A stretch of 64,000 nucleotides of DNA from Anthopleura xanthogrammica (GCA_964019055.1 OZ025207.1:20863617-20927616), one strand, 5' to 3'. Counted from the first letter of the stretch, positions 38,220 through 51,455 are shown. A program made the numbers and translations. Notes: generated by a model from the sequence alone, not told the origin.

Positions 38220-39830
38220 ACTGGTTCAATAATGTTCCACTGGGGTTCAATAAACCATACCAAAGAAAACAACAAGACACACGCGAAGAGATGTCATTAA
38301 TCTGAAGTTATGATTAACAAAACTGACATTCACTCAAAAGAAGGATGCATTCCATCTCACTGTTACCCAGGTGATGACCCGAAGGAAAGCGATTAGCCAA
38401 TCAGATCCCAAATCGTGTTCTCGAATAACTAATCAATCCCATGCGTCTTTGCGCGCCCAATCCTTGGTGAGCAGGGTCGGAGGGGATCCAAATCAAAACA
38501 AAATGGTGGACAAGGACAATGCAAGGTAGAGTCTAAAATTTTACTACTTTAAAGAATATGTTGTCCAGATAAGACTAGGAATTTACCTTCATCTACCAGG
38601 TTATTATTCGGCATGGTTTCTTATTAAAGAATGACCGCTGAAATACTCTAGAAGCTGCCGAATAGCTTTTCCTAAAAAAAATCTATTCGGATTTACCACT
38701 CCAGGGTGTTAACTCCAGGGTGCTGATAAAAAATCAATCTGGTTCAATCATTAAAAATAAATTTCTGTATTCAATTTCAATATTTAGATCAAAAGAGATA
38801 AAATCCAGCTTTCTTGGTCTGTACTCTGTTCTATTACAATTCAATCAATTGCAAAGCATCGTTTCTTAAATATATTGTTAATTCGCGACGTGTGATGTAT
38901 CAGTGACCTGAAGCTGCACGACACCGTTGAAGCCGACAAGATACGGAAATGGCTCCAAATTACCTCTTAAATCCTCCTACCCGCCCCCCCCCTAGCTACT
39001 GCCCTCCCTCCCGCACACACAAGCGAACAAAGAGAAAAACCAAGATGCATATGATGACTGAAACGTTGGTACACAGACAGTTTGGATAACACTAAAAAGC
39101 AGGATTATTGAATAATGGTAACTGCACCGACGGGTGAACGGACGGAAAGAAGAACAGATAATACATAGAATAGGCAGATTACCACACGAATCTATTATTT
39201 TGAACGCATATTTGGTAGACCGAGTGTCGAAGGGACGAAAAAACAGACAGATAGACAGACAGATGGCCTAACACTGAAGAAACAAGTCTTCGAAGAAAGG
39301 ACTAAGCTTCACGTTTTTACCTTCAATTCCTTCAAACGGAAGATATGGCCGCAGCCACAATTTGGACAGTGGTCCGGTTTTTAAAAAAATGTGGTCCGCC
39401 GCTGTTTCAATTTACTCATGCGATGAATAACTTTTACGAGGGTAAAAAATGATCCTGATATAGAAAATTGTACTGATTTTTTTTCTACCGATTTTTTTCA
39501 CTAATTCTGAAGAATGTTTTTCCTTGTCAACTGGCTCTTCCAGCTTTGCTGTAAACGAGATGCTTATACTCTATAGTCCCTTTTGATAAGTGCTACAATG
39601 CTTTTTTTTTTTTTTTAATTTTTGCTTTATTATTGAATATGATTGGGGAAGGGGTTGGCAGGTTCCACGAACGTCTGGTGGCCCACATCTGGTGGCCCCA
39701 TGTGCATGTTTCTCTGCTCCAATACAAGCTGTGGCTACGAAACTAAAGCAAGATTGTAGTCACTTGCCTTGGCAGTCACCCCAATGATTTTGATGGTATG
39801 ACGTCACATATCACGTGACATAAGACTACT
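35679..39830. repeat. Segmental duplication, copy 2 (E side)
   Basis: Partner of 28,840-33,000. On this side the DSL exon continues into an intact stalk and helix, so E is likely the original arrangement and D the truncated copy. Confidence 0.9.
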
Positions 39831-40769
39831 TTATCGCCATTTTTTGAAATAAACCATTGTTTGACAATCTGAAAGTCTCTGTATATGAACGATGGTCACT
39901 TGACCTCATATTAGCGGCTGGCGTTTTGTGACTAAGCAATGAAGATAAACCTCCTGCAATATCAGACATACTATTATCTGAACACTCCCACGAGAAGAGC
40001 GGCCACCAGTCGTTGGTTCGATGGGGTAACCACAGGTGCGTGAGGATACGACACGGAGAATGTTCAAATTTTAGCTTGTGTCTATGTTACAGACGGTTTA
40101 TTGTCATTGAAGCACAGGTGGTGTAGTGGTGAGAGCGCTCGCCTCTCACCAAAGCGACCAGGGTTCGAGCCTCGCTGGGCTCGGTGTCGTATGTGAGTAG
40201 AGTTGTTTGTTGGTTCTTTCCTGTGCTTCGAGGGTTTTTCTCCGGGTTCTCCGGTTTTCCTCCCTCCACAAAAATCAAGTTCCAAATTCTAATTCGATCT
40301 ATCGGTTGCCTTGTAATTGGGTCCTAAACCTGTAAGGCTTTCCGTCCACCTCAAAGTGGTAAAGTGGCATAAATAAATTGTTTAGGCAGAAAACGCTACT
40401 ATGAGGTCACTTGACCTGTATCTTGTATTAGTTCTCTTATGAAGTTAAAACAATGTACAAATAAAGCATCTAAGAGTACCAGAGTCACTAAAGTACTTTG
40501 ATGCATATTCTGGTTGTTGCAAGCAGTCGTTAGAAGTGCTTTACCTTTTTAGTTTTTTTTGCATATATTATCCAACTACTTTAGATGAAATTAGTTGGAG
40601 AATGGAAGCATATGCATTGATTGCGGATAATTTCATCCTCGTCAAATTAAGTTTAGCACATATTTACATCTTTCTATTATATCGAGTGGTTCACTGTCTT
40701 CGAGAAAAATAATAGACTGATTGATAACACATAGGGGCTGCATTTAACTGTTCCTTTACAGTTATCTAT
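38220..40769. other. Array spacer between genes E and F
   Basis: About 2.5 kb, homologous to the D-E spacer, with no gene. It lacks the THAP MITE but has a SINE insertion that the D-E spacer lacks. Confidence 0.6.
40110..40376 (+). mobile_element. tRNA-derived SINE
   Basis: The left part has an A box (TGGTGAGAGCG) and a B box (GGTTCGAGCC) of RNA polymerase III promoters, about 30 bases apart as in tRNA genes. The body follows with TTTTTCTCCGGGTTCTCCGG. ATTG flanks both sides (40106-40109, 40377-40380) as a possible target duplication. The homologous spacer at about 33,275 has no insertion. A fragment of the same SINE lies at about 51,395-51,455. Confidence 0.8.
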
Positions 40770-43700
40770 TCATGATTCCGTCCCACGCTTCAGGAAGCTA
40801 TTTTCCGAAATTAGCAGCGTGGATGGATTTTTATTGTGGAAACATTCACGTGTCTCTGGTGGAATGGTAAACGAACTGTTTGATTGCATGCTCATTGTTT
40901 GCTCTTTCTCCTGTAGCTGCGTCAGCGGAACTGCATACCGATCATCAAGATGAGGAGGGTTTTGGTTATTTTCATCGTGGTCATCAAGTCTTATACGTCT
41001 TTTCATCCTACAAGGATAAATATATGAATCGGCGTTTCATTCGAAGTACAATATATTTTCTTCTATTTCTTAGCTTAAGCTTCGCGTGTGAAATCGATAT
41101 GCGGCATTAATTCTCAATGCATACGAGATTATCACATTGGCCACGATGAGTGCCAGTTATACTACCCTGCTAGCAGAGGTTCCTTTCCGCTTTTGAATTT
41201 TTGGTTTGTGCTTTTGCTGTTCCCGTTTGATGGGCGCCGAAGAAGCACAGAAAGAAGGGGATCTAGAACTGTTGGAAAGGATTTTTTTATTGCTTTCCGT
41301 CCACCATTTTGGATCCCAACGTGGGCTCAGTGACCAGTTAAAGATGAGATTGCCAGTTGCCAGTGTCACAAAACGGACACTAAAAATATAACTGTCACTA
41401 AACATTGCCAGTTGTCCTGTAACTGACACTAAACAATGTCATGTTGTCGTGTAAGTGGCACTAAACAATGTCATGTTGTCGTGTAAGTGGCACTAAACAA
41501 TGTCATGTTGTCGTGTAAGTGGCACTAAACAATGTCATGTTGTCGTGTAAGTGGCACTAAACAATGTCATGTTGTCGTGTAAGTGGCACTAAACAATGTC
41601 ATGTTGTCGTGTAAGTGGCACTAAACAATGTCATGTTGTCGTGTAAGTGGCACTAAACAATGTCATGTTGTCGTGTAAGTGGCACTAAACAATGTCATGT
41701 TGTCGTGTAAGTGGCACTAAACAATGTCATGTTGTCGTGTAAGTGGCACTAAACAATGTCATGTTGTCGTGTAAGTGGCACTAAACAATGTCATGTTGTC
41801 GTGTAACTGGCGCTAAACATTGCTATTAATCAGTGGCATAACATCATATTTGTGATTGGAACTGCAAATAAAAAGATGATCTTTTACATACCTTGCTCGG
41901 ATATACTTGATAAGTAGAATGGTGAAGATCACCAGGAACGTAACAATTCCGAGTGTGATTACAACGCACTTCCAAGCCTGATCTCGCCTTGTTGGATTGT
42001 ATGTGCCGTTTGTCGTACTCATCTCGTTGGATTGATTAATCACTGTCCGGGTTGGTTGTACGTAAAGAGTGCTTGATACTTTGCTTTTTGAAGGCGTGTT
42101 CACTATCGTAGACGTAGATATGGACACTGATAAGTTGACAAGCTTCGTCGTAGGGAAGGTTTGTTTCGTATTCACCTCAGTGGATTGATTAAACGCTGTC
42201 CTGGTTGGTAGTACGTAAAACGAAGTGCTTGATACACTGCTTTTTGAGAGCATGTTAACCATCGTAGACGTAGATATGGTTACTGATAAGTTGACAAGCT
42301 TCGTCGTAGGGAAGGTTTGTTTCGTATTCACCTCAGTGGATTGATTAAACGCTGTCCTGGTTGGTAGTACGTAAAGCGAAGTGTTTGATACACTGCTTTT
42401 TGAGAGCATGTTAACCATCGTAGACGTAGATATGGTTACTGATAAGTTTATAAGCTTCGTAGGGAACATTTGTGTCGTATTCATCTCAGTGGCCTGAGTA
42501 AATGCTGTCCTGGTTGGTTGTACGTAAAGACTTGTTGATACTTTGCTTTTTGAAGGCGTGCTCACTATCGTAAACGTAGACATGGTCACTGATAAGTTCA
42601 TAAGCTTTGTAGAAAAAATCGAAAGATTTGTTGTAGAATTTAAACTTGAGGTTGGCATAATAGTTGTTGAAGCCAATATATTACCACAGATAAAATTATG
42701 AGTGGAATTTTTGCAGCATGTATAATTGCTATATTGGTTATTCTGATGCCAGCAGTATGTTGTACAATTCTCTCCATACCATCCAGGGTGACACTTGGTA
42801 CTACCATCACTAAGATATGAATAATGTCCCTCAGATGAACTATTTTTCGGGGAACACCATATCGTGCAGTTCCTTCCATACCAGTTTTGATAACAAACTT
42901 TAGTACCATTGCTATTACAATGGTAGTGGCCCCTTTCATCATCACGGGGAAAGCAGCTGTCCGTGCAGTTCTTCCCATACCAATTATTCAGGCAGACCCT
43001 AGTGCCGTTATTGTTGCACCAGTAATGTCCATTCCCATCGTCTCTGTATTTACAGTAGATACCACAGGTAGGACCATAGTAATATCGATCACAGTATAAC
43101 TGGTATTGGATATCTAGTGTCGTTTTATTTGTATATCTTTTACCTGTTAGCCTGGTACTGTTGGATGTTATAACTGTACCATTGTACGTCGGGATGGCTA
43201 GAATTGTTGTAGAGTGTTGGTCGATAAGGTCATCATTAGGCGAGTCTTTACTCCAGGCTTCTATAAAAACTCCAAAATCTTGCTAGAAAAAACAAAAGCA
43301 TTTCGATAATCAATGTATAAGCCTGTATCTTTAATTTTGCAGTTTCTGCTATCCTCTCGGAGGATTGATATCGATGTTTATTATATGAAATAGAGTGTGA
43401 TGTTGAGTGACACTATCAAAATGATAAAATTGATATCCCCACTCTCACCATTGGCCAGTGGGGATACGATTTTTATCAACACTGGTGGTGTCAAATTTCG
43501 ACTTTTTTGCTCAGCTTCTCAAATTCTCCATTATTTTTCATTGAAGATTTCATATAATAAACAAAACATTACATGGCCGCTTGGAGATACGAATTTTGTC
43601 TTCTCGTGCTCATATTATCTCTCACTCGTTCACTGCGCTCACTCGTGAGAGATAATATCAACACTCGAAGATAAAATTCGTATCTCCGCGCGACCTTGTA

Positions 43701-46309
43701 ATATCCTATATTTATAAAATACATCATTGGCACACTTCGTAATTAGCATATACACTTACAGTTTTTATGTTGAAAGGTCTTTCCACTCTGTAGTTCATAG
43801 AAAAGGAGTTTGGCCCCAATTTTCCACTGGTCTCTACGCCAGACGTACAGTTAGATATAGAGGAAGGGCCTGGGAATGCTGTTAGACATACTTTAAAGTA
43901 AGTATCACATGAAGTACAATAATCGTGACAGCAAGAATTGTTCCAGTCTTTTCGTGCTTCGTTTGTCATGTTTGTAAGAATAACAGCAAACTTTCCTTTT
44001 CCTTTCACTGAAACCTGTTAAAAATAAGATAAAAATTTGAAATAAAAAAATTAAAATGTGGAATTGGAACCAGCGATAACAACTATAGAACAAGGTGCTA
44101 GCTCTTCGTGAAACTCAAGAACGTACTATCGCCTGGAACTTTCTCACACGGTAGCCATGTTGCCTGCAGGACCTGCATTGACAAGAGCTCCATGTTTATG
44201 CGGACGGAAAAAAGGATTTTTTTATTTTCATAGGAATAAACATAGCTGCCGTGATCATGAGGTCAACATCGAAGTCAGCTCATGTTTGGATCGTCAGTCT
44301 ACTCTCTAAATATTTTTAGTCCTTCATTTGATCTTTGGTTTCCTTTTCTTAATCTTCAGCAACCACATAATGATAAACTATTGTACAGGATTCGTCTGAT
44401 TTTTACCATGAGTCGCTTACTAAATTCCTTTGCTTTACGGAGTTCTATTGAAAACAATGCCTGGATTTTACGAGATCCAGAAGGAAAGCAAAGTTTAAGG
44501 AAAAGAAAACAATAGCTCATCGATATGATTCCAATCGTGTTTCGATTGCTCCCAAAAGATATTATGAAAACATTTGCAGTATTAGGGGAGTGAAGCTCAT
44601 TTTCAAATTTTTCACAATTCTGGTTATTTGTTTAAGTCTTATCGGAAAGTAAGTCGTATAAAATTACTATTTGTTTAAAACTGAATAAAAGAATGACCAA
44701 ACCGCCGATATGTAAGGTTATTTCATGTTTCTAGATTCTTTCAAACAAGAACTTAAAGGGGGAGGGGGGGGGGGGTGGGGGGGTCGGGAGTATTATTGAA
44801 ATCTTTTGTGAGTGCCTTGCTGACAAAAACTTGCATGTATATCAAATTGATTGTATACCATTCACATACGGAGAGTTCCATTGAAAATAATGCCTGGATT
44901 TTGCGACATCCAGAAGGAAAACAAAGTTTAAGGAAAAGAAAACAATAGCTCATCGATATGAAACCAATCGTGTTTCGATTTCTCCCAAAAGATATTATGA
45001 AAACATTTGTTGTATTAAAGGAGTAGACGTCATTTTCAAACTTCTCACAATTCTAGTTATTTGTTTAAGGCATTGTGGAAAGGAAGTTGTTTAAAATTAT
45101 CATTTGTTTAAAATTGATTAAGAAAAAAATGATCAAACCGCCAATAAAGGGGGGAGGGGATCGGGAGTATTATGGAAATCTTTAGTGAGTGCCTTGCTGA
45201 CAAAAATTCGCATCTATATTGAATTGATTGCATATCATTCACATACGGAAAGTAAAAAAGACGAAATTCTATATTATGAATGCTATTGGCCTGCTTTTGA
45301 AACTAAAATCCCTGAATATCCTGATACGACAGTTGTCTATTAAAATGCTTAACCTAAAATTGCAAAAATATGCCAACCTGCATCGCCCATGAGATTGTGT
45401 ATTATTGACACATGGAGTGGAGAATGAAAGTATTTGAAATACTAAGGAGTTTCAGACTAAAACAGGTTAGATTAGTATGCGTACTTTTTGTTTTAAAGAT
45501 ATATCTAAATCTTTTTTCTGTCACAAATACGGGTAAGAAACCATATAACACAACAGTAAATCAAGGCACTGATATTCGGAATGCTGCGAGAAGCGGTCAA
45601 GCTAGTATTAGTGGTTATTAAGTAATTGGTTAGTATGAAAGATACTTTTTGTTTAAAGATATAATTTATCAACATCCTTTTTCGTCGTAAATACGGGTAA
45701 GAAACCATATGGCACAATAATAAATTAAGGCACTGATATCCGGAATGCTGCGAGAAGCGGGCAAGCTAGCTAGTATTAGTGGTTATTAAGTAATTGGTTA
45801 GTATGAAAGATACTTTTTGTTTAAAGATATACCCAAATTTCTTGTCATAAATACGGGTAAGAAATCATATAAGTATAGAGCATCGGCTCCCAACCTGGAG
45901 GTCGTGGGTTAGAATCCCGCCAGGAGCCGCACGGAATTTTTTTTCGAGGAATATTTGCTTGAAAAAAAACAAATCACAACAACTAAGAAAAATAATGCCA
46001 GTACTGATAATCGGAAATCTGCGACAAGCTTGAGTGCTTGTCGATACTTTTTATACCTTAGATAGAGAGGGGCAGATTGGGTATGCTAGACCTAAGCATT
46101 GCTGCCCAGGAAAACTGAAGGAAAACCTATCTAAATGCATGTTTTGCAAATATAGTTGAGCTGGTAGTAAGGTTTATGAAATGTGCATAGTCATGCAAAT
46201 GTAGAGGTTACAAGTAACATTCGTGATTGTATGCCAAAAAATGAACACTGTAGCTTACCACAAAGATGAGGCAAATGATGGTCCCTAAAACAGGTTTTAG
46301 TGTTTGCAT
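40770..46309 (-). CDS. Gene F: MNNL-DSL Notch-ligand-like protein with a four-unit repeat stalk
   Basis: Exons in coding order: 46259-46309 (signal MQTLKPVLGTIICLIFV), 43760-44014 (MNNL, 85 codons), 41892-43282 (DSL, half-modules, stalk, helix) and 40770-41007 (tail). All junctions are GT-AG and in phase, about 644 residues with no stop. MNNL resembles that of gene A more than those of B-E (FPGPSSISNC rather than FPRPTSVSNC). The stalk has four repeats; the helix is followed by KYIRAR, and the long tail (about 78 residues) contains DDRYAVP. Together with A this is the clearest intact gene of the array. Intron 1 contains tandem duplications, intron 2 an inverted-repeat insertion and intron 3 a 32-bp minisatellite. 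Confidence 0.8.
41427..41810. repeat. 32-bp minisatellite, 12 copies, in intron 3 of gene F
   Basis: Twelve consecutive, nearly perfect 32-base units start at CACTAAACAATGTCATGTTG. In the other genes the same intron holds only a few degenerate ACTGGCACTAAACAATG-like units (for example 34,595-34,680 in E), so the array expanded locally in F. Confidence 0.95.
43381..43708. mobile_element. Inverted-repeat insertion in intron 2 of gene F
   Basis: Gene A's intron 2 (about 5,430-5,450) reads through where F has about 330 extra bases. The inserted block contains a hairpin (43,572-43,693) around GGAGATACGAATTTTGTCTT and its complement. It is not present in other copies. Family unknown. Confidence 0.6.
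44443..45310. repeat. Tandem duplication of about 435 bp in intron 1 of gene F
   Basis: The block at about 44,443-44,875 recurs at about 44,876-45,310, including TAAGGAAAAGAAAACAATAG, a shared G-rich stretch and similar flanks. It is non-coding and related to 30,460-30,620 in intron 1 of D. Confidence 0.7.
45530..45870. repeat. Tandem repeat of about 165 bp, just over two copies, intron 1 of gene F
   Basis: Copies start near 45,531 and 45,694 with a partial third near 45,850, each beginning AAATACGGGTAAGAAA. They are intronic and non-coding. Confidence 0.7.
45878..45935 (+). other. tRNA-like sequence, probably a SINE head fragment
   Basis: TATAGAGCATCGG resembles a tRNA D-arm/A box and GGGTTAGAATCCCGCC a B box with one mismatch (A for C). 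The 5' acceptor half is missing, so it is not a functional tRNA gene on present evidence; more likely a SINE relic. Confidence 0.45.
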
Positions 46310-47481
46310 ACTGGTTCAATAATGTTCCACTGGGGTTCAATAAACCATACCAAAGAACTGAACGACAAGATACACGCGAAGAGTTATTGTCCTTAGTCTT
46401 TTAAGCTGAAGTTATGACTAACAAAACTGGCATTGTCTCAAAATAAACATTCCCGGAAGAAAAAAATATGGGCCATTTAACCAATTCCCAGGTGATCCGC
46501 AAAAACATTACATTTGCCAATTAGATTGCGAATTGTGTTTTCTAATCAATCCCATGCGTCTTTGCGCGCAAAAACCGTGATGAGCAAGGGGGGGGGGGGG
46601 GGGGCGGGGGATTCAAGATAAAACAAAAAAGCGGACAAGGAAAGTACAAACCCCAAGTCTGTCACTACTCAATTTTGGGTCCTTTGCAATCTCCAGGATG
46701 TTTTAAGCCCCAGGAAAATCCTCAACTTTAATATTATAAGTGTCAACAAGAAAAGGTTCATTGGTGAGGAAGTTGCATTTTTTAGCTCCACCATACCCCC
46801 AAGATGGCTGCTATGAAACCAAAGTGCATTAAATTGAACTTGCGGTGGCTGATGGGATTTATTCTTTTTCGATAACGGAAATCATGCTTTAACCAGATGA
46901 CTTGGTCCGAAGTGAGGAGCACCTGACTGCCTACTGATTGGATCAATGGATCGCCTGACCGGCCTTGCTGTAAGTCTAATTTATTTCATATGTAATGAAA
47001 ATATCACCTTTTAATTGCATATATGATTGGTCTGTCTTGAATTGTAGAAGAAGAGACAGACGTCCATTCATGAAATTTTAGTATTAGGCTCATGTAGATT
47101 ACTGTACCGAGAATGACCTAATGACCTAATGATCTTCATTATCAAGATCGGATGTCCCATGAAGCGAGCACATTTTTCCTAGGTGGTCTGTCAGGCAGAC
47201 TTTGCTTTTACAAGTGATTGAATGTGTCTTTAAATCGAACGTCATCGATACTGCTGCAATTTAGGATTCAAGCCACGTGATTAGGTCCATCCGGTCTGCA
47301 TTGCGGTAACTTAGCTCAGAAAGATAGTTAAAGAATGACAAAGTTTTTTGAAAGTGTCCAAATTAATCTGAGAAGTGAACCTTCTACATTCTATTGTAAA
47401 ATGTGGAAATTTGGTTCATTTAAATTATTTTTATTAGTAGACTGTATTCGTGATGAATACAGGAATATTCCTGAAGAAATA
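46310..47481. other. Upstream flank of gene F without a gene
   Basis: This is the 5' flank of the last array gene. It includes the leader conserved upstream of all signal exons, a poly-G tract (about 46,587-46,604) and the block homologous to 1,210-1,660. No gene supported. Confidence 0.5.
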
Positions 47482-47780
<299 letters not shown>

Positions 47781-49559
47781 GTGGACAGATAGAGTAACGA
47801 CGACAGGTGATTGTGACTGAATGAACGTCTGACTGACCGACCGACCGACAGACCGAAAGAGAATGGAAAATATAGATTCCATCGTTTCACGGATAACAGA
47901 AAGACAGGCTACAAAAGTACTAACACGATTCGACTACAAAACAGAGGGACTAAAAGACAGACAGACAATCACAGAGAGAATGATAGGAAACCCAAGATCC
48001 TATTCTTTGGATAAAAGAAAAACTAACTAATGATACAATCCAAGTCAATTGCAGTTAATATTTGTAGTTGATTCCTAATTTTTCTTAAAAGTCCGTCATG
48101 ATAATGATAATTTCTTATAACTGTTTTTTCTTTTACATCACGACTTCAAAATGTTTTAATGTTTTGCTAGAATCCTCTGGGATAACACTCAAAAACAAGG
48201 AACAAACAATAGAATTATTTCACTGCGTAACAACGTCTGTCTACCTGTTATTTTCTCCCTTTATCACAAATCCTTTCAAAGTGACAATTTGTAACATAAT
48301 TAGTTTGCTGTATTTTCAGTTTCTCAATACGATTAACCAATGTGGGCAAAAACTCGACCGCGAACACTTTGTTATGATCCGATTTTGTTTTGGTTGTTTG
48401 TGGTGGACGTAGTACATCGAATTTACGTAACAATAGCATCCACAGTGTGACATAACGCCCACCTTATACCATAACAACGTCTTGTGATCGTAATTACAAC
48501 CACAACTTGACAAGACTTAAGTATTTTGACCCATTGTTTGTAATAACTTGTTTTTTTCCCTGCTCTAAGTTCGTTTGTCTCGATATTGAGTCGAATATTA
48601 GTACGAAGCGTGTCGAACGCTCTTCTATTGTACTGTACAATCATTTTCAAAATATTTAAATCCCTTTGCCGAGCCAGGTGTTGACTCGACCCACGCATCG
48701 GGCTGTGATTTGTATCATATCATAAGTACAAACAGAACTGAAACCTTGTGGATGAACTGCCAAACATTTATGACAAGAGAACTTCAACATGTTATAAATT
48801 CAAATCCTGTGGGACAGAACGGAAACGAATATATTAACATATGTATCATTAGAAAACGTGGCTTTCTTATGAGTATAAAGACGAGCTTTTTTTACGTTAT
48901 TGTCCAAGAATCTTGTAAGGTTTGACTGTTTTTTATTGTATAACCGAAAGTTACTTATGCAGTGTGCCAGTTGTTCCGGTGTTTTGCCTTTTTAGCCCGA
49001 AAAATGACCGAAAAATGACCAAAAATAAGCAAGTCCTTGAATGCATCAATAAATCCTATGTAATCCGCAAAGATCGTTGTTGTTATTGCCCATGGGATTG
49101 CTTTTTTACAACTACTTGAGCACAGGGCCATTAAGTACTACAAATAGGAAAGTGTACATGATGACTTAAGATGATAATCTTCGGGGTCTTTTTAGCTTCT
49201 ATTTTAGTCATTCGTTATTTATCTCAGCGAACATTGTTGACTTAATTCTCAGTTCACAATGAGTTGTCTTATAATAAGAGCTTGAGGGACGGTGTATGAT
49301 TCGTATTGTATGGCATCACCTGCCAGTGTTTTCCTTCATAATAACCGATTTGAATGGTTATCATTGAGATCATTGGTCAAGCATGACGCATATTCATACT
49401 GCCATCATTTGGGTCTTGTTCTGTATTCATAACAAGCGAATATGGATATATTTACATGACACACGACTCGTGTCAAGAGACTTCGTGCCAAACAACATCA
49501 ACAACAATCTCTTCTAGCTGTAGAAAACTCAGATAATATAAAGACTGTTCACGGGAACA
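47781..49559. other. Gene-free interval upstream of the first protease
   Basis: A few imperfect CAGA relics (to about 47,980) and otherwise unique AT-rich sequence. I saw no exon, RNA gene or repeat I could name. Confidence 0.4.
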
Positions 49560-50744
49560 ATGATGAAACTGCGTGAGTTAACTGTCTTTTTGATTTCGCT
49601 CTATTTTCAATGTTTTTCGGTGACTTCGGCAGAATCACAAAGCGCGGTCCAAAACACAAGCCAGGCTGACAAATCCGATGAAATATCTCGTTTCCCGCAA
49701 ATTCCCACGGTCAAGTTCAAAGAAGTCAAAACTATACAACTGGGAAAAGCAAATCACACTGATGAGAAAAGCCGAAATGTGCCGTGGAATCTGACCGGAG
49801 TGAATATCACGGGAGAGCCCGAGGACGTCTCGCGCTTCAACTACGAGACTTTATGGAACAATGGGTTATTGACACTGACCCTGGTTCGCTTTGAAATCCA
49901 AAAACAACAACTCAAGACGGTACTGAAACAAGCTAGCCAAACACAAACCTATCAGGACGAACCCGAGGATTTTCTAGAAAGTTCGTTTTTTACTCAATCT
50001 GACATTGCGTCAGTGATTCCTGACTTCCTACGAAGACGATTTAAAAGAAGAATCTTTGGTAGAGACACACGTACACAGATCCCTCGATGGGAATTTCGTA
50101 AAATTCCATTTACAGCCGTCGTTAAGATTTCAACTGGCTGCACAGGAACTTTGATATCTAGTATCCATGTTCTCACATCGGCACACTGCGTCCATGACAG
50201 CTCGAAATACATTGTGAGTGTGAAAAATGTGAAAGTTGGTTTCCCAAAGCATAATGGAAAAATGCGGTGGACTAGAGTGAAGAATATTAAAGTACCACGC
50301 GGATGGACTACTGCCAAAGATGTCAGCTATGACTACGCGGTTTTAAAGCTGGTACATCACCATCGTCGTAAGTACATGATCCCCGGTTCTATTGTTTTGA
50401 CACGTGGGTCCATCACAACACATTTTCTCGGCTTTCATCAAGACAAACCTGCCAATTCCTTGTGGTATTCCTTCTGCAGAGCACGACCTCTTGATCATGT
50501 CATCATCAATCGATGCGATGCGATGCCCGGAAGCTCAGGCGCTGGGGTGTACCTCCTGTCCAATATTGGGTCCAAACCTGTACGGTTCATTATTGGGGTT
50601 CTGTCAGGTTCAGGTACTGTGCGATTCCGCAAAGGAAATAGAAGACCAAGGCGTTATAATATCGCAACCAAGCTGACTCCGTTAAAAGCCGCACAGATCT
50701 GTTCTTGGACCAAATCGGCACCGCACTGCAATGCCTTGGCATAA
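49560..50744 (+). CDS. Secreted PRSS23/35-like trypsin-fold serine protease
   Basis: Single exon, 394 residues. The N-terminus (MMKLRELTVFLISLYFQCFS) is a signal peptide. Residues about 25-155 form a pro-region with possible N-glycosylation sites, then a basic RRRFKRR (158-164) before the catalytic domain. The triad is H209 (LTSAHC), D258 (YDYAVL) and S326 (PGSSGAG). D320, six residues before the Ser, matches trypsin's Asp189 and predicts cleavage after Arg/Lys. CTGTLISSIHVLTSAHCVHD and the C-terminal LTPLKAAQICSW are characteristic of the PRSS23/PRSS35 group. Members are secreted and poorly characterised; substrate unknown. A second gene of the same type lies convergent at 58,359-59,222. Confidence 0.85.
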   Translation: MMKLRELTVFLISLYFQCFSVTSAESQSAVQNTSQADKSDEISRFPQIPTVKFKEVKTIQLGKANHTDEKSRNVPWNLTGVNITGEPEDVSRFNYETLWNNGLLTLTLVRFEIQKQQLKTVLKQASQTQTYQDEPEDFLESSFFTQSDIASVIPDFLRRRFKRRIFGRDTRTQIPRWEFRKIPFTAVVKISTGCTGTLISSIHVLTSAHCVHDSSKYIVSVKNVKVGFPKHNGKMRWTRVKNIKVPRGWTTAKDVSYDYAVLKLVHHHRRKYMIPGSIVLTRGSITTHFLGFHQDKPANSLWYSFCRARPLDHVIINRCDAMPGSSGAGVYLLSNIGSKPVRFIIGVLSGSGTVRFRKGNRRPRRYNIATKLTPLKAAQICSWTKSAPHCNALA

Positions 50745-51389
50745 ACTCTAGCCTTTGCGGTCTCTACAAACAACAGGTTTAAATGTTCGCGCTAAAATGT
50801 CAAAACTATCAACGGTGTTTCTTCTACTTCTTTAAATCTTACAATTGGTTTTTAAACTCATATCGCGTATTAAATTGAACACTCACAGAGGCATTATTTT
50901 GTATTCATATATACATATATATATTATATTTATCATTTATCAATAATTCTGATCGTCATCAGCTGAGTTATGCTATATAAATAACAAAATGTTCTAATAT
51001 CTCCTGTAAATTAATAAAATATCCACCTACGGATGAGAATCTTTATTTTTGTAGACTTGACGTTATTGCGGGCTACGACAGTGTGATAAGCGAATTACGT
51101 CTATTTCTACATTTGAGTCATCATGCGCGGTATCCATAAGCATGATTTATATCTCAGTGATTCAAAACGAGCTTCGCAAGTATTCTTTTTATGACGCAGG
51201 CTACAGCATTTGTAGAATTAAGACACGATAAAAATATGATCATTGAAAAATCGCCTCATTATGATCCTCAATATTATCTTCCATAGATAGCTAATCGTTA
51301 ACATGATTGAGGTAATTTTGGCCACTGATATTGATCTGTTGATCATTCTAGATTGAGCCATGTTTTCTTTTGTTTGATGGAGTGTGTTG
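50745..51389. other. Gene-free interval downstream of the first protease
   Basis: This is the 3' flank, with possible AATAAA polyadenylation signals near 51,014 and a short TA-rich tract near 50,910-50,940. No other structure recognised. Confidence 0.4.
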
Positions 51390-51394
51390 TTCTC

Positions 51395-51455
51395 TCCTTT
51401 GCCACGAGGGTTTTTCTCCGGGATTTCTGGTTTTCCTTCCTCCGTAAAAATCGAC
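51395..51455. mobile_element. SINE fragment
   Basis: GAGGGTTTTTCTCCGGGATT and the following CTGGTTTTCCTTCCTCC match the body of the SINE at 40,110-40,376. The tRNA-like head is missing. Confidence 0.6.

Noticed and set aside
38050..38280. Cys-containing frame FLWYGLLNPSGTLLNQY seen before every array gene
   Set aside because: The real signal exon is in another frame of the same segment: an ATG with 17-18 hydrophobic codons and phase-0 splicing into MNNL. This frame cannot be spliced into MNNL without a stop.
41427..41810. CRISPR array
   Set aside because: Contiguous 32-base repeats without spacers, in a eukaryotic intron.
45878..45935. Functional tRNA gene
   Set aside because: Only A- and B-box-like parts are present, with a mismatch in the B box and no acceptor stem pairing at the 5' end.
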